The position numbers and the translations under genes were made by a program. This document shows positions 1-5,228 of a stretch of 7,818 bases of DNA, in pieces. A model generated the notes under the pieces. It was not told the DNA's origin, made no database searches, and saw nothing but the letters and a program-made list of their open reading frames with translations. Source of the stretch: an uncultured Oscillospiraceae bacterium (GTDB lineage: Bacteria; Bacillota; Clostridia; Oscillospirales; Oscillospiraceae); contig CAKTOJ010000083.1 in the NCBI GenBank assembly GCA_934589665.1, forward strand, positions 1 through 7,818, in the 5' to 3' direction. The stretch's first letter is position 1; the number at the start of each line of letters is the position of its first letter.

Positions 1-619
1 AGTTGCCCATCGCTGCGGCCATCAGGCAGAACACGCCGACGGGAGCGATAATCATGGAGATATTGATGACGCTCAGGCACATCTCAGACATCTTGGAGAA
101 CCAGTCGCTCAGGTAAACGCGCGTCTCCTTGTTGGGGATCAGGACGATCGCCAGGCCGAGCAGCACCGCGATAATCAGAATCTGCATCATGTTCGCATTG
201 GCAAAGGAGCTGAACATGTTGCTGGAGAACAGGCCGACCATGAAGTTGCCGAAGCTGCTGATCTCGGAGACCTGACCGGGATCGGCGCTCTCACTGAACT
301 GGAAGCCGATGCCGGGCTGGAACACCTCAGCCACGAGCATGCCGATCAGGGTGGCGATCACCGTGGTGACGACATAGAAAATCACGATCTCAAGGCTGAT
401 GCGTCCGAGCTTTTTGGGGTTATCCATGCTGGAAATGCCCTTGACGATCATGCACACAACCGTGGGGACCATGATCATCTTGATGATGTTAAGCCAGATT
501 GTACCGACAAATTCGATCTTTGTGGCGGGCTCGCCGATGACAAAGCCGGCGATTGCGCCGAGTACCATTGCGATCAGGATCTTCGTCGCAAGACTCATTT
601 TCTTTTTGGTAGCAGCCAT
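1..619 (-). CDS. Dicarboxylate/amino acid:cation symporter (DAACS/SDF family), N-terminal 206 residues, cut by the window edge
   Basis: Probable inner-membrane carrier that imports a dicarboxylate or amino acid (aspartate, glutamate, C4-dicarboxylate or serine type) with Na+ or H+. Starting from the ATG at 619-617, 206 codons are open to the edge and begin MAATKKKMSLATKILIAMVL. Family landmarks are clear: the segment around residues 45-74 (IIKMIMVP, then the KGISSMDNPKKLGRIS stretch), the loop-helix around 139-158 (FANANMMQILIIAVLLGLAI) and the IAPVGVFCLMAAA helix near 191-203. About four hydrophobic segments are visible. Family members are usually 400-430 residues, so roughly half is missing, including the C-terminal substrate-binding half. 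An AAGGAGG ribosome binding site lies at 630-636, ten bases before the ATG. The gene follows the racemase-like gene by 36 bp with no terminator, so the two are probably co-transcribed from the sigma-54 promoter. The family call is firm; the substrate is unknown. Confidence 0.93.
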   Translation of the reverse strand, partial: MAATKKKMSLATKILIAMVLGAIAGFVIGEPATKIEFVGTIWLNIIKMIMVPTVVCMIVKGISSMDNPKKLGRISLEIVIFYVVTTVIATLIGMLVAEVFQPGIGFQFSESADPGQVSEISSFGNFMVGLFSSNMFSSFANANMMQILIIAVLLGLAIVLIPNKETRVYLSDWFSKMSEMCLSVINISMIIAPVGVFCLMAAAMGN

Positions 620-655
620 GTTAAATTTTCCTCCTTTTTACACATAAACCCTGTT

Positions 656-1840
656 TTATAGCTCGGTCAGCTTGTCTCCGTTTGTATAGGCGACAGGCTT
701 TCCGTTCTTGAAATACACTCTCTGCACATGCGGGGTAATACCCGTCCAGAAGGTTTCGAGGCTCTTGCCCCAGAAATTGCGCAGCTCGTCGAGCGTAATC
801 TCCTCATCGCCCTGCCGGCCGAAGATCACGACCTCGTCGCCGGGCTGCACCTCCGGAAAATCTGTGAGGTCAAGGATCGTATGCTCCAGACAGATTGAGC
901 TCTGCACCGGTACGCGCTTCCCGCGCACGAGAACACAGCCCTTGACCTGCTCAGGGTGTACACCGTCGCTCAGCCCGCCGGGCATCACGCCGATGCGGCG
1001 CGGCGTTTCAAGCGTCTTTGCCTTGAAATTTTCGCCGAACTTGCCGCCGATGACCTCGTTGACGTGGACGATGCGGCTCTTCCACGCCGTCATCGGGTAG
1101 TGCAGGTCCGGATGCCCCTCGCGCTTTTCCAACGGGGAGAAACCCCAGATCGCGCGTCCCGGACAGATGCCGGACATGCGAAGCTGCGGATAGGCAATGG
1201 CCGCAGGGGTGTTGGCCAGCTGGCGGAACGGGATCTTTTCCGCCGCCTCGCCGATGCCCTCCATCGCCTTGCGGAAGCGGTCATACTGCCAGAGCGCGTA
1301 GCCGCCGGTCGTATCCTTGTCCGGCCAGTTCGAGGCGCACATATGACTGTAAACGCCCTCAACACGGATATGAGGCAGCGCGCTGACCTTCCGGAAAAAT
1401 GCGGGAAACTCCTCCGCGTTCACACCAAGGCGTCCGCGCCCCGTGTCGATCTTAATAAAGATCGGCACCTCGCCGCTCGCTGCAGTGCTGAGTGCTTCAG
1501 CCTGCTCCACACGCAGCACCGTCGGGATCAGGTGATAGTCAAGATAGAGTGACACCTGATCGACGATCTGATTGCTCGCAAAGACCAGCAGCGGCATTTT
1601 CACGCCAGCCTCGCGCAGCTCGATCGCCTCGTCAATGTTGCCAACGCCAAGGTAATCCGCACCGCAGCGCTCCAGCTCCTTGCAGCAGGCGACAATGCCG
1701 TGTCCGTAGGCATTGGCCTTCACCGCCGGCATGATCTTCACATCATTGCCGACCAGCGCGCGCATGGCGTTGAAGTTCCCGGCAACCTTGTCCAGATCAA
1801 TCTCAAGCCAGCAGTCGCGTCTGAGAAATGGATAGCTCAA
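656..1840 (-). CDS. Alanine-racemase-like fold-type III PLP enzyme, 394 aa, with altered catalytic residues
   Basis: Full-length relative of alanine racemase (PLP-barrel N-terminal domain, about residues 8-240, then the C-terminal beta domain). The PLP lysine is K41 in VKANAYGHG, with phosphate-binding Y45. Other retained pocket residues, by Geobacillus Alr numbering recalled from knowledge, are K130 and R137 in IDTGRGRLG (K129, R136), H166 (H166), N210 (N203) and G228 (G221). Three key positions differ: Arg219, which contacts the PLP nitrogen, is C226; catalytic Tyr265 of the SYGxTY motif is N271 within GENFKAKT; and Tyr284 of GYADG is L290 in GGLSDG. Met312-Asp313 are L318-E319. The alignment across these sites needs almost no gaps. 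The start is TTG, chosen because AGGAGG sits eight bases upstream and no ATG or GTG fits. It is the first gene after a sigma-54 promoter and is followed by a symporter gene. It may racemise another amino acid or do different PLP chemistry; a cell-wall alanine racemase is less likely. Confidence 0.9.
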   Translation of the reverse strand: MSYPFLRRDCWLEIDLDKVAGNFNAMRALVGNDVKIMPAVKANAYGHGIVACCKELERCGADYLGVGNIDEAIELREAGVKMPLLVFASNQIVDQVSLYLDYHLIPTVLRVEQAEALSTAASGEVPIFIKIDTGRGRLGVNAEEFPAFFRKVSALPHIRVEGVYSHMCASNWPDKDTTGGYALWQYDRFRKAMEGIGEAAEKIPFRQLANTPAAIAYPQLRMSGICPGRAIWGFSPLEKREGHPDLHYPMTAWKSRIVHVNEVIGGKFGENFKAKTLETPRRIGVMPGGLSDGVHPEQVKGCVLVRGKRVPVQSSICLEHTILDLTDFPEVQPGDEVVIFGRQGDEEITLDELRNFWGKSLETFWTGITPHVQRVYFKNGKPVAYTNGDKLTEL

Positions 1841-1848
1841 TGATATCC

Positions 1849-1854
1849 CCTCCT
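1849..1854 (-). promoter_or_regulatory. Ribosome binding site that fixes the TTG start of the racemase-like gene
   Basis: AGGAGG on the minus strand, within AGGAGGGG at 1847-1854, lies eight bases before the TTG at 1840-1838. There is no in-frame ATG or GTG nearby, and the protein family begins close to this point, so the TTG is the best start. Confidence 0.8.
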
Positions 1855-1884
1855 GTAAATTTTTTGGCTGTCATTTATAAACAA

Positions 1885-1900
1885 AGCAAATCCCGTGCCA
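1885..1900 (-). promoter_or_regulatory. Sigma-54 (RpoN) promoter for the racemase-symporter pair
   Basis: Minus-strand TGGCAC (1900-1895), five bases, then TTGCT (1889-1885). The invariant GG (1899-1898) and GC (1887-1886) are separated by exactly ten bases, as in the -24/-12 consensus. The predicted transcription start is near 1874, giving a leader of about 34 bases with the ribosome binding site at 1847-1854. The divergently encoded neighbour is a sigma-54 activator, which strongly supports use of this site. A chance match of this quality in the only intergenic region beside such an activator is unlikely. Confidence 0.9.
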
Positions 1901-1948
1901 ACTTTCGCATTTTCTCAAAAATCAATATGGACATTATGAAAAATACTG

Positions 1949-1972
1949 GAAGTCATCCGTTTTTTTGACTTC
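1949..1972. promoter_or_regulatory. Inverted repeat GAAGTCA-N10-TGACTTC, candidate activator binding site (UAS)
   Basis: Perfect 7-bp arms at 1949-1955 and 1966-1972 are separated by ten bases, 17 bp centre to centre. The dyad is centred about 86 bp upstream of the start predicted for the sigma-54 promoter, a usual distance for an enhancer-type site contacted by looping. The Fis-type helix-turn-helix of the divergent activator would bind such a dyad as a dimer. The stem is not GC-rich and follows no gene, so it does not look like a terminator. That it is the operator is inference. Confidence 0.5.
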
Positions 1973-1987
1973 TTTCTGCCCATTTCT

Positions 1988-2031
1988 CCATAAAACAGCC
2001 TATCTTATAAAACAATCGTTTATTTTATGAA
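1988..2031. repeat. Short repeats of (C/T)ATAAAA(C/T)A in the divergent control region
   Basis: ATAAAACA occurs at 1990-1997 and again at 2007-2014, 17 bp apart. A near copy, CATAAAATA, lies on the minus strand at 2021-2029. The second and third copies face each other around a centre near 2017-2018. They sit between the inverted repeat and the promoter of the activator gene. They could be further protein sites, or simply low-complexity AT-rich sequence. Confidence 0.3.
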
Positions 2032-2036
2032 CACCA

Positions 2037-2065
2037 TTGACCGAATTTTAAACACATGCTATTCT
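2037..2065 (+). promoter_or_regulatory. Sigma-A-type promoter for the sigma-54 activator gene
   Basis: TTGACC (2037-2042) is followed, 17 bases on, by TATTCT (2060-2065). A TG at 2057-2058 gives an extended -10 of the form TGnTATTCT. Transcription would start near 2072, a few bases before the ribosome binding site at 2075-2082. Five of six -35 bases and four of six -10 bases match consensus. This would let the activator be made at a basal level by housekeeping polymerase. Confidence 0.5.
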
Positions 2066-2074
2066 TTTGTCAAC

Positions 2075-2082
2075 AAGGAGGG
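2075..2082 (+). promoter_or_regulatory. Ribosome binding site that decides the start of the sigma-54 activator
   Basis: AAGGAGGG ends six bases before the ATG at 2089. An upstream in-frame ATG at 2056 would add 11 residues, but it has no ribosome binding site and overlaps the predicted -10 promoter element, so 2089 is the better start. Confidence 0.85.
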
Positions 2083-2088
2083 AATCAT

Positions 2089-3945
2089 ATGCTCAAGGAC
2101 GAACTGCTTATCATATCCGCGTATAAGGGCATGGAACAGACCATTTTCAAGCTCTGCGCCCAGATGAACATTGATCCGGGCTTCATGGAGTGGGAAATGG
2201 CCGAGCCAGCCTTTATCGCTGCGCTGGAATCGCGCTTCCGCGCGGAGGGCACGCCGGACGTCATCATCACGCGCGGCGCGATGGCCAATATGGTCGAGGA
2301 AAACTTCAGCGATATCATTCTTGTCCGCGCAGAGCCGGGCGGCATGGATCTCGTCAACGCACTCTGCCGCGCCCGCGTACACAGCCGGCGGGTCGGCGCA
2401 CTGGTGCAGGAGCGTGACGCTGCGTCCTATCATACAGACGAGATGTGCCGCGCGCTGGGACTGGAAAAAATCGTGATTCACCCGTTCCGAACAAAGGAGG
2501 ACATTGAAAATCAGATCTACCGCTGCCGGGACGAGGGGCTTGACGCCGCGGTCGGCGGCGGCTCGCTGGCCGAACGCGTCGGCAGGGCGATCAGCTATCC
2601 GGTCTTTGCCGCCCAGACCGGCGAACTGGCCCTGCAGAGCGCGATCTACCAGGCCCTTGGTATTCTCGCCGTCCGCCGGAAGGAAAAACGGTACCTGAGC
2701 TATTTTCGCTCCGCATCCTCCTTCGTCAACGAAGGCATCGTTGTGCTCAGCGGCCATTCCGTAACCTTCATGAACGATGTTGCCAAGGGGATTTTCGCTG
2801 CCGGGCAGGATCTGCCCGCCTTTTCTTCTCAGGTGGAAAAGGAGTCTCTGCGACAGATCGGCGGAAAGAATTATCTCGTCCGCAAGGAGGATATTGTCAG
2901 CTCGGACGGCATGCATACCATGCTGATCCTCCATGATGCGAACCGCATCCAGCTTCAGGAGCACAAAATCCGCACCGGCTTGCGCGCGAAGGGCTTTGAG
3001 GCGAAATACCATCTGCACGATATTCAGTCCTCCAGCGCATCCATGCGCACACTGCTTGACAGCGCCGTGCGCTACACGCATACGGACGGCAACATTCTCA
3101 TCACCGGTGAAAGCGGAACGGGCAAGGAGCTTCTGGCCCAGAGCATCCACAATGCCAGCGCCCGCGCCAACGGTCCGTTTATCGCCGTGAACTGCGCCGC
3201 CATACCGGAAACGCTGCTTGAAAGCGAGTTGTTCGGATATGAAGAGGGCGCTTTCTCCGGCGCGAAAAAAAGCGGCAAGCCCGGTATGTTCGAGCTTGCG
3301 CATCAGGGCACAATATTTCTTGACGAGATCGATTCCATGCCGGCGCGTCTGCAGGGCGTCCTTCTCCGTGTCCTGCAGGAAAAAGAGGTCCACCGCATCG
3401 GCGCACAAAGCAATCTGGCCGTCGACTGCCGCGTGCTTGCGGCGACCAACAAGGATCTTCACGCACTGATGGAGCGGAACGAGTTCCGCCCGGACCTGTA
3501 CTACCGGCTCAATATCTTCCGGCTCAAGGTCCCGCCGCTGCGCGGCCGGCAGGAGGATATCCTTTTGCTCGCCGAGCATTTTATCCGGAAATATGCGGAG
3601 CTTTATCATATCCGCGCCGTCGAGCTGAGCCGGCAGGAGAAGGATGAGCTTCTGCACTATTCCTGGCCCGGCAATGTCCGCGAGCTGGAAAACACCATGC
3701 AGCGCTACGTCATGCTCTCAGACGTGGGGCCGGTCGCTTTGAAAGAGTGCATGGATGACGCTCCGGCATCCTCCGAGGCGTCACCGGCAGGTGATGGAGA
3801 GCATTATCTGATCCGCCGCGCCCCGCTCGAGGATATGGAGCGGGAGCTGATTTCCCAGTGCACCGCCCGCCACGGCGGCAACCGTACAAGCGCGGCAGAG
3901 GAGCTGGATATCTCCCGCTCTACCCTGTGGAAGAAGCTGCAATAA
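2089..3945 (+). CDS. PrpR-type sigma-54-dependent transcriptional activator, 618 aa (PrpR_N + PAS-like + AAA+ + Fis HTH)
   Basis: Enhancer-binding protein that would use ATP hydrolysis to open sigma-54 RNA polymerase complexes. Domains in order: a PrpR_N-like ligand-sensing region (about 15-185, including the VIITRGAMANMV stretch and the VGGGSLAERVG stretch), a degenerate PAS-like segment (about 205-300), the AAA+ domain (about 318-545) and a C-terminal Fis-type helix-turn-helix (about 595-618). In the AAA+ domain are Walker A GESGTGKE (340-347), the sigma-54 contact loop GAFSGA (387-392, with Ser390 where Thr is usual), Walker B FLDEID (D412, E413), FRPDLYYRL with the arginine-finger region (R467, R473) and PGNVRELEN (527-535). 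The protein ends right after the recognition helix (STLWKKLQ). It lies divergent from the racemase-symporter pair, whose promoter is of the sigma-54 type, so those genes are its likely targets. PrpR_N domains bind small acids (PrpR itself responds to 2-methylcitrate); the effector here is unknown. Confidence 0.95.
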   Translation: MLKDELLIISAYKGMEQTIFKLCAQMNIDPGFMEWEMAEPAFIAALESRFRAEGTPDVIITRGAMANMVEENFSDIILVRAEPGGMDLVNALCRARVHSRRVGALVQERDAASYHTDEMCRALGLEKIVIHPFRTKEDIENQIYRCRDEGLDAAVGGGSLAERVGRAISYPVFAAQTGELALQSAIYQALGILAVRRKEKRYLSYFRSASSFVNEGIVVLSGHSVTFMNDVAKGIFAAGQDLPAFSSQVEKESLRQIGGKNYLVRKEDIVSSDGMHTMLILHDANRIQLQEHKIRTGLRAKGFEAKYHLHDIQSSSASMRTLLDSAVRYTHTDGNILITGESGTGKELLAQSIHNASARANGPFIAVNCAAIPETLLESELFGYEEGAFSGAKKSGKPGMFELAHQGTIFLDEIDSMPARLQGVLLRVLQEKEVHRIGAQSNLAVDCRVLAATNKDLHALMERNEFRPDLYYRLNIFRLKVPPLRGRQEDILLLAEHFIRKYAELYHIRAVELSRQEKDELLHYSWPGNVRELENTMQRYVMLSDVGPVALKECMDDAPASSEASPAGDGEHYLIRRAPLEDMERELISQCTARHGGNRTSAAEELDISRSTLWKKLQ

Positions 3946-3962
3946 GCCCATCAGCCGGCCGC

Positions 3963-3990
3963 GCGGTTATGCGGCAGCCGCTTCGTCTTC
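3963..3990 (+). terminator. Weak hairpin between convergent genes, possible terminator of the activator gene
   Basis: A six-pair stem (3963-3968 with 3976-3981, one G-U pair, seven-base loop) is followed by a pyrimidine-rich TTCGTCTTC. It lies in the 43-bp gap between the convergent activator and MFS genes. There is no real T run, so termination here would be inefficient or depend on Rho. Tentative. Confidence 0.25.
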
Positions 3991-5146
3991 ATTCTCTGAC
4001 ACGGCGGCTGAAGAGCGTTGCACTCAGCAGCGAAAGAAGGATCACAGCAATTGCGCCGTTCCAGCTCCAAAGGTCGACCGCCCATCCGGCCAGCGGCGGG
4101 CCAAGAAGCATCCCGACATTGCTGCACAGGTTAAAAAGCGCCATCGCCGAAGCGGTCTCGCCCGGATTACGGACGGTGTGCGGAACAATTGCCCACAGAC
4201 AGGCGGAGGCCGCTCCCTCGAACACCGGATAGATCACCGCGCAGCCGAGCAGCGTGCGGCGGGAGGTCAGCAGGAAGAGCACGCAGGTCGTCAGCGCATA
4301 ACCCGGAAGGACGGCTGTGCAGAATTTTCTGTGGTCGACATGATCCATCAGATAGCCCGTTCCGGCAATGGCCGGGATGGAAATGACGGCAAAAAGGCTG
4401 ATGTACCGGTTTGCCTCGGCAAGGCCGATGCCGATATGCTCGACCCAGCACTGGGAGATCCACGTTACGAAGCCGAAGCAGGCCGTGCAGAAGCAAAGCA
4501 TGCTCAGGCTGATGGCACGGACACTCGGATTGCCCAGCGCCTGCGCACTGGCCCGTCCGCCATTTTCCGCCTCTCTGCCGTTTGGTGTACGCACAAACAA
4601 CAGTCCCAGCACCAACGCAGCAGCAGCGAACAGCAGGCTCAGCCGCCAGACGCCGCGCCAGCCGAAGCGCTGCGTCAGCGGAGCGCCGACGAGAAAGCAC
4701 AGCGCCTGCGCCACCAGCTGCCACGAGGCCCACAGTCCCATCGGGAAGCCCTGCTTTTCCGGCGGGAACCATGCGCTGATGGTCATTGGGGCGGCAACGG
4801 TGATAAGGCCGGCGCCAACGCCCTCGAGCACGCGGCTGAAGATCAGCCACGGCGCGGTGACGGCAGTCATTCCCAGCATCGTTCCGGCGCAGCCAGCCAG
4901 GAGCGAAACAAGGCAGGTGCGCTTGACGCCAAAACGGCCCATGATCAGCGCCGCAGGAAATGCCATGATGATCCCCGTGACGGAAAAGAGCGAGGACAGC
5001 CAGCCCGCAGCGGCGTTGGAGAGAGAAAATTCAGCCTGGATCGCATCCAGACACGGCACGACCTTATTCTGTAAGATCGCAATGGAGATTCCGCAGAGAA
5101 TCACGGAAAGCGATGCGGTCCATGCCGCTTTTTTATCGTAGTACAT
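3989..5146 (-). CDS. Major facilitator superfamily (MFS) transporter, 385 aa
   Basis: Polytopic membrane carrier of the MFS, with about 12 hydrophobic segments over 385 residues, a normal length. A motif-A-like loop, GRFGVKRT, at 70-77 joins helices 2 and 3. The stretch APMTISAWFPPEKQG (119-133), followed by GLWASWQLV, resembles the helix 4-5 region of anion/organic-acid MFS carriers such as the nitrate/cyanate and oxalate-type groups. A charged loop near the middle (RTPNGREAENGG) separates the two halves. The start at 5146 (MYYDKKAAW) has AGGAG six bases upstream at 5153-5157. The frame stays open to 5341, but those extra residues are arginine-rich, overlap the oxidoreductase gene and have no ribosome binding site, so they were left out. 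A strong hairpin ends six bases before the ribosome binding site, and no clear promoter is visible between it and the upstream gene. The gene is convergent with the activator. Substrate unknown. Confidence 0.92.
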   Translation of the reverse strand: MYYDKKAAWTASLSVILCGISIAILQNKVVPCLDAIQAEFSLSNAAAGWLSSLFSVTGIIMAFPAALIMGRFGVKRTCLVSLLAGCAGTMLGMTAVTAPWLIFSRVLEGVGAGLITVAAPMTISAWFPPEKQGFPMGLWASWQLVAQALCFLVGAPLTQRFGWRGVWRLSLLFAAAALVLGLLFVRTPNGREAENGGRASAQALGNPSVRAISLSMLCFCTACFGFVTWISQCWVEHIGIGLAEANRYISLFAVISIPAIAGTGYLMDHVDHRKFCTAVLPGYALTTCVLFLLTSRRTLLGCAVIYPVFEGAASACLWAIVPHTVRNPGETASAMALFNLCSNVGMLLGPPLAGWAVDLWSWNGAIAVILLSLLSATLFSRRVRE

Positions 5147-5163
5147 TGAAAACTCCTGTCCTG

Positions 5164-5201
5164 AAAACCCCTCGCCGCAAACATCAGCGGCGAGGGGTTT
5201 T
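5164..5201 (-). terminator. Strong intrinsic terminator of the symporter-oxidoreductase operon
   Basis: Fifteen perfect base pairs (5164-5178 with 5187-5201) surround an eight-base loop. The stem is A4/T4-flanked with a GC core (CCCCTCGCCGC), so the minus-strand product ends in TTTT. It lies 28 bp after the oxidoreductase stop codon. The A4/T4 symmetry means it could stop transcription from either strand. On the minus strand its 3' foot is six bases from the MFS ribosome binding site. Confidence 0.9.
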
Positions 5202-5228
5202 CGTATGAGAGAGGTGAGAAAACGATTT

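Noticed and set aside
399..647. 82-codon plus-strand frame at the left end
   Set aside because: It lies opposite the N-terminus of the symporter gene, whose conserved helices are clear on the minus strand.
1949..1980. Inverted repeat followed by pyrimidines considered as a terminator
   Set aside because: It is AT-rich in the loop, has only 7-bp arms, and no gene reads into it from either side, since both flanking genes are divergent.
2056..2088. Upstream ATG adding 11 residues to the activator
   Set aside because: No ribosome binding site precedes it, and it overlaps the predicted -10 element; the ATG at 2089 has AAGGAGGG six bases upstream.
2059..3657. Open reading frame of 532 codons on the minus strand, opposite the sigma-54 activator gene
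   Set aside because: Antisense shadow of a well-supported gene; no domain or motif was recognised, and the frame would run into the intergenic control region.
4178..5141. Long plus-strand frames opposite the MFS gene (298 and 257 codons)
   Set aside because: The translations are low-complexity and polar, with no family motifs, whereas the minus strand encodes a normal 12-helix carrier.
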